NCBI RefSeq assembly: GCF_020622345.1
Contig: NZ_JACNMO010000002.1
Coordinates: 186,001-250,000 of the forward strand
Length of the DNA: 64,000 bases
From: Roseobacter weihaiensis
GTDB taxonomy: Bacteria; Pseudomonadota; Alphaproteobacteria; Rhodobacterales; Rhodobacteraceae
Direction: 5' to 3'
Positions 22,049-30,964 of the stretch are shown here, in pieces (position 1 is the first letter of the stretch; the number at the start of each line of letters is the position of its first letter). Made by a program: the position numbers and the translations under genes. Under the pieces are notes generated by a model. The model worked only from the letters and a program-made list of their open reading frames with translations, was not told where the DNA came from and did no database searches.

Positions 22049-22471
22049 ATGTCACTGAAAATGGATCTAGAGACGCTCAGTGCCTTTATTGACCAGGTCT
22101 TTGAGCAGGTCCGGGGTGAGTTCACCCTTGAGGCGCTCGAAGAAGAAACCCTGCGGGTCCGGTTGAATGTCAAGGAAAAGCACTTGCGGCCGGGGGGGAC
22201 GGTTTCCGGCCCGGCGATGTTCGCGCTGGCGGATGTGGCGGCCTATTATATGACCCTGGCGCGCATCGGCCCCGAGGCTCTGGCCGTGACCACCAATTGC
22301 GCCATCGATTTCATGCGCAAGCCGCAAGCGGGGGTGGATATCGTTGCAGAGGCCCGTTTGCTGAAACTGGGGCGGCAGCTCTCTGTCACGGACGTGTTGT
22401 TGTATTCCGAAGGCGCGCCGAAGCCTGTGGCGCGGGCCAGCCTGACCTATTCGATCCCACCCCGCCAGTAA
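22049..22471 (+). CDS. PaaI/YdiI-family hot-dog thioesterase
   Basis: The 140-residue product is a single hot-dog domain of the kind that hydrolyses acyl- or aryl-CoA thioesters. The active-site helix RPGGTVSGPAMFALADVAAY at about residues 51-70 carries the likely catalytic Asp. The usual His of the HGG motif is replaced by Arg-Pro. TTNCAIDFMRKP and a C-terminal VARASLTYSIP follow the family pattern. The substrate is unknown. A GGGGGACAT sequence precedes the ATG at 22049. It stands alone on its strand. Confidence 0.82.
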   Translation: MSLKMDLETLSAFIDQVFEQVRGEFTLEALEEETLRVRLNVKEKHLRPGGTVSGPAMFALADVAAYYMTLARIGPEALAVTTNCAIDFMRKPQAGVDIVAEARLLKLGRQLSVTDVLLYSEGAPKPVARASLTYSIPPRQ

Positions 22472-22559
22472 CTGGACCTGGGATGTTTGGAATGCCGGGT
22501 CCGACGCTCGGGTCTCGCGGAAATGACCGGTCCCCGCAGTCTGCGCCATCGCGGATAAC

Positions 22560-22589
22560 AAAAAAAGCGGCCAGGACGAACCCGGCCGC
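22560..22589 (-). terminator. Intrinsic terminator of the DUF1127 gene
   Basis: Read on the reverse strand, GCGGCC and GGCCGC arms (22584-22589 and 22567-22572) form a 6-bp stem followed by seven T residues (22560-22566). It lies 33 bases past the DUF1127 stop. Confidence 0.8.
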
Positions 22590-22621
22590 AAGGAAGAGGT
22601 CTGGAGCGCGTACCGGGGAGG

Positions 22622-22855
22622 TTACGCGCGCCAGAACACCTTGGAAGCTTCAAGACGCGCCTCCGAAGGTGTCATGCCCACGTCCTGAAGCTGCCAGTCG
22701 GTCAGATCTTTCAACGCCTGTCTGGTGCGGCGGCGCGTGGCCCATTTCGACAGGCATGCCGCAAATTCCACCGCGAGCACGGCGACTGCGGGCACGTCAC
22801 GTGCTTGCGTCAAATAGGCCAGCGTATCGGGGGAAAGCGGTGTTGCACGTGTCAT
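22622..22855 (-). CDS. DUF1127 domain small protein
   Basis: The 77-residue product ends in the DUF1127 motif (LKDLTDWQLQDVGMTPSEA), an arginine-rich helix-turn often found in small alphaproteobacterial proteins tied to RNA turnover, stress and phosphate or carbon metabolism. Upstream are a hydrophobic segment (VPAVAVLAVEFAACL) and an RRRTR cluster. A perfect AGGAGA ribosome site lies before the ATG at 22855. It is divergent from the MocR gene, with palindromic operator-like repeats in the 93 bases between them, and has its own terminator. It is the obvious candidate target of the MocR protein. Confidence 0.85.
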   Translation of the reverse strand: MTRATPLSPDTLAYLTQARDVPAVAVLAVEFAACLSKWATRRRTRQALKDLTDWQLQDVGMTPSEARLEASKVFWRA

Positions 22856-22868
22856 GGGAATCTCCTAA

Positions 22869-22959
22869 ATTGTATTGACACAATATAGCGTGATAGCTAC
22901 AGTGTATTGATACGAAAATCGATACAACTGGTCTAGGAAAACATTGTAATGGGTACAAT
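22869..22959. promoter_or_regulatory. Three ATTGTA-type palindromes, one spanning the mocR start codon
   Basis: Site 1, ATTGT-N6-ACAAT, is at 22869-22884. Site 2, TGTAT-N14-ATACA, is at 22903-22926, with GTAT/GATAC half sites inside. Site 3, ATTGTA-N5-TACAAT, is at 22943-22959 and contains the ATG of the regulator at 22949. The related half sites and their position between divergent genes fit MocR-type operators for autoregulation and control of the DUF1127 gene. Confidence 0.6.
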
Positions 22960-24364
22960 TTGGCAGCCGGAACTGTCCGACCACATAAAACCCAAATACA
23001 AGGCGGTTGCTTCAAGCATTCAAAGCGGCATTGAAACTGGTGCATTGGTAGAGGGTGCAAAGCTGCCCCCGGTGCGTGAGCTGGCCTGGACCCTGGGGAT
23101 TACCCCCGGCACGGTTGCGCGCGCCTATACGATCCTGACCGAAAGCGGGACCTTGCAGGCGGAAGTCGGGCGCGGCACCTTCGTGGCCACGACCGGCAAA
23201 CCCGCGGTGTCAGAGGCCCCGATCGAGGTTGATGTCGTCCCGCACGGCAATGAAGGGGACCGGGATGTCTACAACGTCAGCATGTTCTCGCCCCACCTGC
23301 CGGCGGTGGGTCAGGACAAGCTGATCCGCAGGCTGCTGGCAGATATCGCACGTGATCCACCCTCCGGGATCATGCATTACCCCAGCCGTACGGGTGCGCG
23401 GCCCGCCCGCGAGGCGGTGGTGCACTGGCTCAAGGGAACCCCTCTGGGCGGGTTCGGCGAGCAGGACGTGGTTCTGTCCCATGGGGGTCAGAACGGGCTG
23501 CATCTGATCCTGCAATCCGTCCTGCAGGGCAGGCGACCGACAATCCTGATTGAGGAGATTGCCTATCCCGGCTTTCGCCGCGCCGCTGAGCTCTTGCGAG
23601 CCGAGGTCGTGCCCGTTGCCATGGATGACCAGGGCGTTATTCCCGAGGCGCTCAGCCAGGCCGCTGATGCACATGATGCGCAGGTTTTTTGCACGTCGCC
23701 GGAAATTCATAATCCCACCGGCGGATTTACCCCGGTGGCCCGGCGCGAGGCGCTGGTCCGGGTGGCCCGGCAGCATGATCTGCAGATTGTGGAGGATGAC
23801 TGCTATCGGATGGGGGTCGACCGCGCGCCGACCTACCGGATGCTGGCCCCGGAACGCGGCTGGTATGTCTCCTCTCTGGCCAAGACGTTGACGCCATCAC
23901 TGAGGATTGGCTTTGCCATTGCGCCGCGGGAAAAGACCGTCTCCTTGCGCAAGGTGGCCGAATACAGTTGTTTTGGTCTGGCGACCCCGATGATTGATCT
24001 CTGCGCCGCTCTTTTGACGCATCCCCAGATCGACGCGCTGACAGAGGCCACGCGCAAGAGCTTTAACCGCTATGTGCAAAGTGCGGTGAACATCCTGGGG
24101 GGCTATGATGTGACCTGGCGCCCGGATGTACCGTTCTTGTGGCTGCGTCTGCCGCTGGGCTGGCGGGCAGGGGCGTTCTGTCAGGCCGCCGAAGCCTGCG
24201 GGGTTCAAATCCGTTCGGCCGAGGAGTTCGTCTGCCGCGACGCCCGCGCGCCGCATGCGGTCCGTATGGGGATCAACTGCGGCGTGTCTCTGGCAAGCTT
24301 TGAAGCGGCAACGCTGCGGCTGCGCCAGTTGCTTGACAATCCGCCGGAGCAGATCGGGGTGTAG
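22949..24364 (+). CDS. MocR-type regulator (GntR winged helix fused to aminotransferase fold)
   Basis: The 471-residue product has an N-terminal GntR-type winged helix (IQSGIETGALVEGAKLPPVR and TPGTVARAYTILTESG within residues 25-85). A long PLP-dependent aminotransferase-like domain follows. The PLP lysine is in SSLAKTLTPSLRIGFAI near residue 315, and CTSPEIHNPTGG and VEDDCYRMG lie before it. Such proteins sense PLP or an amino compound and bind direct or inverted repeats near their own promoter. The palindromes overlap its start codon, and an AGGAAA ribosome site precedes it. It is probably an activator or repressor of the divergent DUF1127 gene; the ligand is unknown. Confidence 0.9.
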   Translation: MGTIWQPELSDHIKPKYKAVASSIQSGIETGALVEGAKLPPVRELAWTLGITPGTVARAYTILTESGTLQAEVGRGTFVATTGKPAVSEAPIEVDVVPHGNEGDRDVYNVSMFSPHLPAVGQDKLIRRLLADIARDPPSGIMHYPSRTGARPAREAVVHWLKGTPLGGFGEQDVVLSHGGQNGLHLILQSVLQGRRPTILIEEIAYPGFRRAAELLRAEVVPVAMDDQGVIPEALSQAADAHDAQVFCTSPEIHNPTGGFTPVARREALVRVARQHDLQIVEDDCYRMGVDRAPTYRMLAPERGWYVSSLAKTLTPSLRIGFAIAPREKTVSLRKVAEYSCFGLATPMIDLCAALLTHPQIDALTEATRKSFNRYVQSAVNILGGYDVTWRPDVPFLWLRLPLGWRAGAFCQAAEACGVQIRSAEEFVCRDARAPHAVRMGINCGVSLASFEAATLRLRQLLDNPPEQIGV

Positions 24365-24434
24365 TTTGGTGGGGTAAATTAATACCTATTTTTTACCCCC
24401 TTGAATCTAAACGCTTTAAAGCGCAATGGTGTGC

Positions 24435-24462
24435 TTGACCTGACGCCATGCTGCTTTATAAC
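24435..24462 (+). promoter_or_regulatory. Sigma-70 promoter of rplM-rpsI
   Basis: TTGACC (24435-24440) and TATAAC (24457-24462) are separated by 16 bases and lie 65 bases before the rplM start, matching the expected strong housekeeping promoter. Confidence 0.6.
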
Positions 24463-24526
24463 CGTCCAATCTCATTCAGGCCTGTCGGGACCGTCGGCAG
24501 GTTTAACCTCAAACGGGGAACCGTCC

Positions 24527-24988
24527 ATGAAAACTTTTTCTGCAACACCCGCAGACATCGACAAGAAGTGGATCCTGATCGACGCAGAGGGCGTTGTTCT
24601 GGGTCGTCTTGCGTCGATCGTCGCACAGCGCCTGCGCGGCAAACATAAAGCGTCGTTCACGCCACATATGGATTGCGGTGACAATGTCATCGTGATCAAC
24701 GCCGACAAGATCCAGCTCACCGGCAAGAAGCGTGAAGAGAGCCACTATTGGCACACCGGCCATCCGGGCGGCATCAAATCCCGCACCAAGGCGCAGATCC
24801 TTGACGGCAAGCATCCCGAGCGCGTCGTGACCCTGGCGGTCAAGCGCATGTTGCCGGGCAACCGTCTGTCCCGCCAGATCATGACCAACCTGCGTGTCTA
24901 TGCTGGCGGCGATCACCCACACGAGGCACAAAGCCCCGAAGTTCTGGATGTCAAATCCATGAACAGCAAAAACACCCGGAGCGCATGA
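24527..24988 (+). CDS. rplM: 50S ribosomal protein L13
   Basis: L13 is an early-assembly protein of the large ribosomal subunit. From the ATG at 24527 it has 153 residues. The motifs [18 protein letters not shown] near residue 12, [17 protein letters not shown], and [14 protein letters not shown] near the C-terminus are standard. The frame is open 42 codons further upstream, but that stretch covers the promoter region and is not ribosomal-like. It is followed by rpsI after two bases, the usual L13-S9 pair. Confidence 0.97.
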   Translation: MKTFSATPADIDKKWILIDAEGVVLGRLASIVAQRLRGKHKASFTPHMDCGDNVIVINADKIQLTGKKREESHYWHTGHPGGIKSRTKAQILDGKHPERVVTLAVKRMLPGNRLSRQIMTNLRVYAGGDHPHEAQSPEVLDVKSMNSKNTRSA

Positions 24989-24990
24989 TC

Positions 24991-25494
24991 ATGGCTGACG
25001 AAATCAACACACTCGAAGACCTCAAGGACGTGGTGACAGAGGCGGGTGGCGACACAAGCGTTGTTGCCGAGGCCGAAACCATCCAGCGTGAACCCGTGCG
25101 CGATGCGCTTGGGCGCGCTTACGCGACCGGCAAGCGCAAGGACGCCGTGGCGCGGGTCTGGATCAAACCTGGCTCGGGCAAGGTCACCGTGAACGGCAAG
25201 CCGCAAAACGAATACTTCGCCCGCCCGGTGCTGCAGATGATCCTGGCGCAGCCCTTCACGGTGTCCGGCACCGAAGGGCAGTTTGACGTGGTGGCGACAG
25301 TCAAGGGCGGTGGTCTCTCGGGGCAGGCGGGTGCGGTCAAGCACGGCGTGTCCAAAGCGCTGCAGCTTTACGATCCCTCCCTGCGCGGGGCGCTGAAGGC
25401 AGCCGGTTTCCTCACCCGCGACAGCCGCGTGGTCGAGCGCAAGAAATACGGTAAGGCCAAGGCGCGCAAGAGCTTCCAGTTCTCCAAGCGCTAA
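24991..25494 (+). CDS. rpsI: 30S ribosomal protein S9
   Basis: S9 reaches the decoding centre with its C-terminal tail and contacts tRNA. The product has 167 residues and carries an N-terminal extension of about 40 residues ([12 protein letters not shown] onward) typical of alphaproteobacteria. The conserved core follows: [31 protein letters not shown], and the C-terminal basic tail SFQFSKR. I used the ATG at 24991; another ATG two codons earlier overlaps the rplM stop. An intrinsic terminator follows 22 bases later. Confidence 0.97.
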   Translation: MADEINTLEDLKDVVTEAGGDTSVVAEAETIQREPVRDALGRAYATGKRKDAVARVWIKPGSGKVTVNGKPQNEYFARPVLQMILAQPFTVSGTEGQFDVVATVKGGGLSGQAGAVKHGVSKALQLYDPSLRGALKAAGFLTRDSRVVERKKYGKAKARKSFQFSKR

Positions 25495-25516
25495 GCTTTT
25501 TCTGCACCGCATCAAA

Positions 25517-25544
25517 GGCCGTTCCGCAGCGGAGCGGCCTTTTT
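25517..25544 (+). terminator. Intrinsic terminator of rplM-rpsI
   Basis: GGCCGTTCC and GGAGCGGCC arms (one G-U pair) form a stem at 25517-25539, followed by TTTTT. Confidence 0.85.
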
Positions 25545-25635
25545 CTGTGGCCGGGTCTCGGATCGGGCGGTATGTCATTGCGGTGCCAGCGAAAAACTGC
25601 GAGGCAGACCCTGCCGCACAGTTACGGATACGCAC

Positions 25636-26532
25636 ATGCCACAGTGGCAGAAATTGACAACAAATCAAAAGGCGATCCTCATTATGGTCGCCGCTTCAGC
25701 GCTGATTGCGGCCACCTCGCTGATCGCGAAGGCCCTCGGAGACGCGACAGCGAGCCGCCCTGCGCTGCACCCCTTACAGGTCAGCGCGGGGCGCTTTTGC
25801 TTTGCCCTGAGCGCGCTGCTGGTGTTCCTTCTGGCCACACCCGCCCTGCGCCCGAGCCTTGCCGGGGCGCAGTGGACGCTGCATCTGATGCGCTCGCTCT
25901 GCGGCTGGCTTGGGGTGACGGCCATGTTCGCCGCCGTCGCCCGCATGCCGGTGGGCGAGGCAACCGCGATCAGCTTTCTCAGCCCCATTGTGACGCTGGC
26001 GCTGGCCGCGCTGATGCTGGGCGAACGGGTGGGGGCCCGCAAGGTTCTGGCCGCAGGGCTTGCGCTGGTTGGCGCGGTTCTGATCCTGCGCCCCGGCAGC
26101 GACGCTTTTCAACTGGCCGGGCTCTTGGCCCTTGCCGCCGCCGCCCTGATGGGGCTGGAGGCGATTTTCATCAAACGGCTGACCCGGAGCGAGCCGGCCC
26201 TGCGTATTCTGGTCATCAACAATATGATCGGTGCGGTCCTTGCGGCGGGTGTTGCGGCCTTTGTCTGGCAGGTGCCGACCGGTGTGCAATGGCTTTTGCT
26301 GATCTGCCTTGGGGTCGTGATGGTCTGCGGCCAGGCGCTGTTCCTCCAATCGATGAAACGGGGTGATGCAAGCCTTGTCATGCCCGCCTTTTACGCGGTG
26401 CTGGTCTTTGCCGCGCTGTTTGATTTCCTGCTCTATCAGGTGGTGCCAAGTGGTTTTGCCTTTGTGGGGGCTGCGCTGATTGTGCTGAGTGCGGTGTTTC
26501 TGGCCCGCATGTCGGCGCGGGGTACCGGCTGA
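25636..26532 (+). CDS. EamA/DMT-family transporter
   Basis: The 298-residue inner-membrane protein has about ten hydrophobic helices arranged as two EamA repeats, each ending with motifs like GEATAISFLSPIVTLALA and GDASLVMPAFYAVLVFA. Members move amino acids, sugars or drug-like compounds, usually outward. No substrate can be assigned. The first repeat holds LGERVGARKVLAAGLALVG, the second FVGAALIVLSAVFLAR. It is a single gene between the rpsI terminator and the convergent TetR gene. The ATG at 25636 follows shortly after the terminator. Confidence 0.85.
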   Translation: MPQWQKLTTNQKAILIMVAASALIAATSLIAKALGDATASRPALHPLQVSAGRFCFALSALLVFLLATPALRPSLAGAQWTLHLMRSLCGWLGVTAMFAAVARMPVGEATAISFLSPIVTLALAALMLGERVGARKVLAAGLALVGAVLILRPGSDAFQLAGLLALAAAALMGLEAIFIKRLTRSEPALRILVINNMIGAVLAAGVAAFVWQVPTGVQWLLLICLGVVMVCGQALFLQSMKRGDASLVMPAFYAVLVFAALFDFLLYQVVPSGFAFVGAALIVLSAVFLARMSARGTG

Positions 26533-26554
26533 CACCCCCGCACGGGCCCCTGGC

Positions 26555-27172
26555 TTACTTGTCAGCGGTGATGAGGCCGAGGCCCCTCAAATAGATACCG
26601 ATGCCGGTTTCAAGCAGGTCATCCGGCGGAAAGGGCGAGGCCCGACCGGGGGAATTTCGGGCAAAAAGCTCTACCACCCCGTGGCTCAGCGCCCAGATAT
26701 GGGCCGAAAACATCGAGGCGGGCGGGCGTTTATCCTCTGGGATGTGCTGGCTGAGATCGGTTGCGGCCTTCTCCAGCACTCCGCTCGCACGTCCTGCCAC
26801 GGCTGCAAGCTCCGGTGTGCGGTTGACCGAAATCCCGCTTTCAAACATCGCGATGTAATGCCCCGGATGCCGGCGCGCAAAGGCCAGATAGGCGCGGCCT
26901 GTGGCCTCGAACGCGGCCAACGCCGAAGGCTGCCCCGACTGATAGGCATAGTCCATCAGATCGGCGAAGATTTCATAGCCCTGGCGGGCGGCCTCTGCGA
27001 TGAGATCCTCCCGGCCCTCGAAATGCCGATAGACCGCGGCGGGCGTCACACCGGCCTGTTTGGCCGCCTCCGAGAGGGTAAAGCCGGTGGGGCCCTTGGC
27101 CTCGATCAGCTCAAGGGCTGCATCGATCAACGCCTGCCTCAGATTGCCATGATGATAGCCCCGTTTAGGCAT
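26555..27172 (-). CDS. TetR-family transcriptional regulator
   Basis: The 205-residue protein has an N-terminal TetR helix-turn-helix (GNLRQALIDAALELIEAKG, then LSEAAKQAGVTPAAVYRHF at about residues 32-50) and a C-terminal ligand-binding domain of the WHG type (AHIWALSHGVVELFARNSPG). I chose the ATG at 27172, which overlaps the end of ppk2 by eight bases and is probably translated from the same message. The frame is open 25 codons further into ppk2. The target and ligand are unknown; adjacent ppk2 or the convergent EamA transporter gene are candidates. Confidence 0.85.
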   Translation of the reverse strand: MPKRGYHHGNLRQALIDAALELIEAKGPTGFTLSEAAKQAGVTPAAVYRHFEGREDLIAEAARQGYEIFADLMDYAYQSGQPSALAAFEATGRAYLAFARRHPGHYIAMFESGISVNRTPELAAVAGRASGVLEKAATDLSQHIPEDKRPPASMFSAHIWALSHGVVELFARNSPGRASPFPPDDLLETGIGIYLRGLGLITADK

Positions 27173-28034
27173 GCCAGACGTCCAGCCCACCACAGATATC
27201 GGTATCAATGGTGCCGATCGCTGCGGTGTTTTTGTGGCTATAGTCAAGCCCGTGCAGCACGGTGCGGATCGCGTTCAGCCGCGCGCGCCGCTTGTCGTCA
27301 GAACGGACAATCGTCCAGGGCGCATCCGGGCAGTCCGTGCGCTGCAGTGTTTCCGAGATGGCATCGGTGTAGGCTTCCCACCGCTTGAGACCTTCCACGT
27401 CGATCCAGCTGAGCTTCCATTGCTTGAGACGGCCGCGTTCGCGCCTCAACAAGCGCCGCAACTGTTCTTCCTGCCCGACATTCAACCAGAATTTGAACAG
27501 ATAGACGTTGTCCTTGACCAGCAGTTTTTCAAAAGGTGTGACCTGCTCAAAGAAATCGGCGCGTTCCTGATCGGTACAGAACTCAAAGACATGTTCAACG
27601 ACGCCGCGGTTGTACCAGCTGCGGTCAAAGAAGGTGATCTCGCCCCCGGCGGGCAGATGCGACACGTAACGTTGAAAATACCATTGGCGGCTTTCGGTTT
27701 CGGTCGGTTTGGTCAGTGCGACGATCCGCGCCCCGCGCGGGTTGAGATTGGTGCGAAAACGGCTGATTGTCCCGCCCTTGCCCGCGCCGTCACGGCCCTC
27801 GAAAACACAGGCAACACGGGCGCCCGAGGCTTTGACCCAGGCCTGCATCTTGACCAGCTCCACCTGCAGCAGGGCAAGCTGGCGCTCGTAGGGTTTGCGG
27901 GCAAGGCGCTCGGAGTGCGGGTAGGAGGTCGAGAGGATGTCGTCTTTCTCGGCCCGCCGGATTGCATCACGCACAGCGGCCGGGGCTTCATTCTCGAAAT
28001 AGGCGCTGATCGCACCGTCGAAGGGCAGGTCCAT
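27165..28034 (-). CDS. ppk2: Polyphosphate kinase 2 (PPK2)
   Basis: PPK2 enzymes phosphorylate nucleoside di- or monophosphates with inorganic polyphosphate. The 289-residue single-domain protein has Walker A GRDGAGKGG at residues 80-88, the lid motif near RFRTNLNPRGARIVAL, and Walker B ITFFDRSWYNRGVVE near residue 150. The C-terminus is KRRARLNAIRTVLHGLDY. Length and motifs fit the class I single-domain type, which mainly makes NTP from NDP. The ATG at 28034 gives the family start (DLPFDGAISAYF). It is followed by an overlapping TetR gene. Confidence 0.93.
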   Translation of the reverse strand: MDLPFDGAISAYFENEAPAAVRDAIRRAEKDDILSTSYPHSERLARKPYERQLALLQVELVKMQAWVKASGARVACVFEGRDGAGKGGTISRFRTNLNPRGARIVALTKPTETESRQWYFQRYVSHLPAGGEITFFDRSWYNRGVVEHVFEFCTDQERADFFEQVTPFEKLLVKDNVYLFKFWLNVGQEEQLRRLLRRERGRLKQWKLSWIDVEGLKRWEAYTDAISETLQRTDCPDAPWTIVRSDDKRRARLNAIRTVLHGLDYSHKNTAAIGTIDTDICGGLDVWHA

Positions 28035-28073
28035 AAGGCCTCCGCTGGGTCTATACCGTTCTTATATGGTCTG

Positions 28074-29072
28074 TTAGTCGGATGAAGGCAAACCGGCACG
28101 CGCCGCCGCGCGGTGAATCGCGGCGACCACGGCGTCGGGGTCTGCGTGATGCGGCATATGTCCGATCCCCTCCATGCGGGTCAGTTCGGCGTTGGGGATC
28201 TGCCGTGACAAGGGCTCGGAGTGGATCGCCATCGGGACCGTGACATCCTCGGTACCATGCAGGATTTCGACAGGCATGGAGAGTGTGGGATAGCGCGTCA
28301 CCATTTCGGTGACATAGGGTTTCAGCGCGTTGACCTGCTGCGCATTGGCGCGCATCGTGCTGCGGCGCAGGGTCATATCCGGGCCGAAATGCTGCATGTA
28401 GTTTGGCGGGGGTTGCTGGGGGGCAAATATCTCGCCAAGCGTGTCTTCGATCAGGGCATGGGGCGTAAAGGCGGTGATCAGGGGGATCACGATGGCACTG
28501 CCAATGGCGGTAGAATTGATACGGTAGAGCAAGCCCAACGACCCCGGCCAGGGGTTCGAGGCGGCGGCCAGCAGAACCAGTGCGGCCGTCTCATTGGGGC
28601 GTTCCAACGCCCAGGCGAGCGCGATGGCGCCGCCATAGGAATGCCCGACCACGATGGGATTTTCGACACCCACCATGTCGGTTGCCGCCTGCAGCAGCTG
28701 CGCTTGCAAGGCGGGCGGTTCCGCTGCAGCGGACCAGATCCCGCCAAAGCCGCCGGGGCGTTGCGAGCGCCCCAGGCCCGGACGATCCACGGCGATGACA
28801 CGGTAGCTGTCCGCCAGACGGGTTGCGAGGTCGAGCGTGAAGTCCCGCAGACTACCACTTGCCCCGTGAATCAGCACGATATCAGGGCCTTGTCCGGCGA
28901 CATTGATGTGGATCAAAGTGCCGTCCACGTCGATGAACTGGCCGGACGGGGGGTATTCCGCCTCGACCGCGGCCTCGCGGGCCGCTGCGCGCCATTGGAC
29001 CAGCACAAAAAGCCCAAGCCCAATCAGCAGCAGAATGACAAAGGGATTAACGACCAATGGCTTCGATATCAT
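28074..29072 (-). CDS. Membrane-anchored alpha/beta hydrolase
   Basis: The 332-residue product starts with a signal anchor ([20 protein letters not shown]). The alpha/beta hydrolase fold follows: oxyanion loop [12 protein letters not shown] near residue 80, the nucleophile elbow [14 protein letters not shown] near 145 with catalytic Ser, the acid in [10 protein letters not shown], and His in [11 protein letters not shown]. The active site therefore faces the periplasm. The start at 29072 overlaps the end of metA in a different frame. The longer frame back to 29111 runs deeper inside metA and is unlikely. The substrate is unknown; haloperoxidase-like and lipase-like members share these motifs. 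Confidence 0.82.
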   Translation of the reverse strand: MISKPLVVNPFVILLLIGLGLFVLVQWRAAAREAAVEAEYPPSGQFIDVDGTLIHINVAGQGPDIVLIHGASGSLRDFTLDLATRLADSYRVIAVDRPGLGRSQRPGGFGGIWSAAAEPPALQAQLLQAATDMVGVENPIVVGHSYGGAIALAWALERPNETAALVLLAAASNPWPGSLGLLYRINSTAIGSAIVIPLITAFTPHALIEDTLGEIFAPQQPPPNYMQHFGPDMTLRRSTMRANAQQVNALKPYVTEMVTRYPTLSMPVEILHGTEDVTVPMAIHSEPLSRQIPNAELTRMEGIGHMPHHADPDAVVAAIHRAAARAGLPSSD

Positions 29073-29964
29073 AAGGCGTGTCCTGATAAACTTCCGTGAG
29101 CCAGTTGCCATATAGAAGATGTGCGTGGCTCCGCCACCTGTTCAGCGGGGTTCGGCTGGGATCATCGTCAGGATAGTAGTTCATCGGCACATTTATGGGC
29201 GTGCCCGTGGCCACATCGCGGTCGTATTCCTGCTTGAGCGTATCACTGTCATATTCAAAGTGATTGAAGATGTAGAGGGCACGGTGACCGGGGTCCTGCA
29301 CCAGGCAAGGCCCGACCTGATCGCTGCCCAGAAGCGTTGTAAGTCCTGTCGCGGCATCAATCTCCTGCTGGCGCATCTCGGTCCAGCGCGAGACCGGGAT
29401 CACGCAATCGTCGGAAAACCCCCGCAGGTAGGGCGAGGCAGGCGCAAGATTACGGTGCCGGAAACAGCCGAAGGCCTTGGCGTCCAGCATGTGTTTCTGC
29501 ACGCCGTGAAAGTGGTTTATCATCGCCATCCCGCCCCAGCAGACACCGAAGGTGGAATGCACGTTGGTCTGGGTCCAGTCCATCACCGTGCGCAGCTCAT
29601 CCCAATAGGTCACCTCGTCAAACGCCAGATGTTCGATAGGCGCGCCGGTGATGATCAGCCCGTCGAACTTTTCACCGCGGACCTCTTCGAAAGGCCGGTA
29701 AAAGCTCTCCATATGTTCCGCAGCGGTGTTCTTGGTCTGATGCTCGGACATGCGGATCAGGCTGAGTTCGATCTGCAACGGGGTTGCGCCAATCAGCCGG
29801 GCAAACTGGTTTTCGGTCTGAATTTTCTTGGGCATCAGGTTCAAGAGCCCGATGCGCAAGGGCCGGATGTCCTGCCGGGCCGCCTGATCCGGGTCCATCA
29901 CCATGACACCCTCGCGGGTGAGCACATCATAGGCAGGCAGGTCGGCGGGGATTTTAATCGGCAT
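29047..29964 (-). CDS. metA: MetA-type homoserine O-acyltransferase, probably acetyl-specific
   Basis: MetA activates homoserine for methionine synthesis. The 305-residue product has the standard order: [50 protein letters not shown], and the nucleophile Cys142 in [13 protein letters not shown]. In this family a Glu at residue 111 (ITGAPIE) marks acetyl-CoA use, while Gly marks succinyl-CoA, so I infer homoserine O-acetyltransferase. The ATG at 29964 is the family start. Upstream DNA shows no SAM riboswitch I can recognise. The overlapping hydrolase gene lies downstream. Confidence 0.93.
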   Translation of the reverse strand: MPIKIPADLPAYDVLTREGVMVMDPDQAARQDIRPLRIGLLNLMPKKIQTENQFARLIGATPLQIELSLIRMSEHQTKNTAAEHMESFYRPFEEVRGEKFDGLIITGAPIEHLAFDEVTYWDELRTVMDWTQTNVHSTFGVCWGGMAMINHFHGVQKHMLDAKAFGCFRHRNLAPASPYLRGFSDDCVIPVSRWTEMRQQEIDAATGLTTLLGSDQVGPCLVQDPGHRALYIFNHFEYDSDTLKQEYDRDVATGTPINVPMNYYPDDDPSRTPLNRWRSHAHLLYGNWLTEVYQDTPYDIEAIGR

Positions 29965-30054
29965 GGTGCGGGTCCGGTCTAAAGATGAGGAGCGTCAGAT
30001 AACCCTTTGATCCTGAACTCTCAAGAGGGGGGGCCTCACGAGGCGGTGAGAGCG

Positions 30055-30903
30055 CTAAAGGCGGCGGGTCACAAGGGCGTCGAAATCCTGCGGTGTGGCC
30101 AGCGCGCTGACCTCATCGGCAGTGACGGTGATACCCCAGCGTGCCATCGCCTCGTATCGGGGCTGGCGGTGCGCCAGCGCCTTGGCATAGGTAAAGCGGA
30201 TGAAGTCGTCGGGGTCCACCTCCGCCTCGGTGCATTGGTTTTCATCCAGATACGTCTGCCAGACCTCTGCCAGAAAGGCGGGCTGATAGGCCATCGGCTT
30301 GGGCGCGCGGTCGAACCGTCGGACCAGTTCCGCCGTATGGGCGGCGTCGCCCTTGATCCAGATCATCAGGCAGTGTTTGGAAAGCTCCGTCAGCAGCAGG
30401 TCGTTGGGGTTGTCCGGATCGACCCATTCGCAGATTGATCCGCCCGTGTCACAGATGAAATTCGGATAGCCATAAAGCGTCTCGGCCCGCTGAACGAAAT
30501 GGGCCGTGTCGTGCAAGGCGGCGATCTCGGCCTGCTGGAACTGCTGTTGCCGCCGCTGGTAGTCGGCCATCGGCATGCCACCCTTTGCCGCACTGCCGGG
30601 CTTGCCCAGATAGGTGGCCACGGGAGAGAGGTTGTCAAAAGTGATGTTGGAGCCGATGTAGATGCTGTCGCTCATCAGCAGATCGCGCAGAAACGGTACT
30701 TTCATCGCCTCCGCCTTGGCGTTGTCGGCGATGTATTCGCCCATGTAGCGGGTGCCGATGCGGTAATCGATCGAGTAGTGGAACCAGGTCCCGCTGGCTC
30801 GCAGCAGGTTCGACATATGCGTCTTGCCAAGCCCCGACATGCCAAAGACAAGCACTGACTTGCGGGGGGCGGCGTGCCAGTCGGCGGCAGAGGAATACAG
30901 CAT
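30055..30903 (-). CDS. P-loop ATPase or kinase of unknown role
   Basis: The 282-residue product has an early Walker A GMSGLGKT at residues 21-28, then a nucleotide-kinase-like layout: a Tyr- and Ile-rich GTRYMGEYIADNA and a CDTGGSICEWVDPDN region. A C-terminal part has FIRFTYAKALAHRQPRYEAM. I do not recognise a characterised enzyme. It resembles small conserved ATPases with a shikimate- or adenylate-kinase-like fold found in Rhodobacterales. Direction is the same as metA, 90 bases upstream of it, so they may share a message, but no functional link is proven. Confidence 0.6.
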   Translation of the reverse strand: MLYSSAADWHAAPRKSVLVFGMSGLGKTHMSNLLRASGTWFHYSIDYRIGTRYMGEYIADNAKAEAMKVPFLRDLLMSDSIYIGSNITFDNLSPVATYLGKPGSAAKGGMPMADYQRRQQQFQQAEIAALHDTAHFVQRAETLYGYPNFICDTGGSICEWVDPDNPNDLLLTELSKHCLMIWIKGDAAHTAELVRRFDRAPKPMAYQPAFLAEVWQTYLDENQCTEAEVDPDDFIRFTYAKALAHRQPRYEAMARWGITVTADEVSALATPQDFDALVTRRL

Positions 30904-30964
30904 AAGCGGCCCTTTGGCTCGGAAGCAATAGCAGGTTCCTAGCGGGGCGGGGGCAGGGCGTCAA

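Noticed and set aside
21858-22058. 66-codon forward frame inside the 6S-like region
   Set aside because: The AGGAGG is 14 bases from the ATG and belongs to a paired stem; the region is better explained as RNA.
29965-30054. SAM-II or related riboswitch before metA
   Set aside because: The leader has a small CTCTCA/TGAGAG hairpin but none of the conserved riboswitch core sequences I know.
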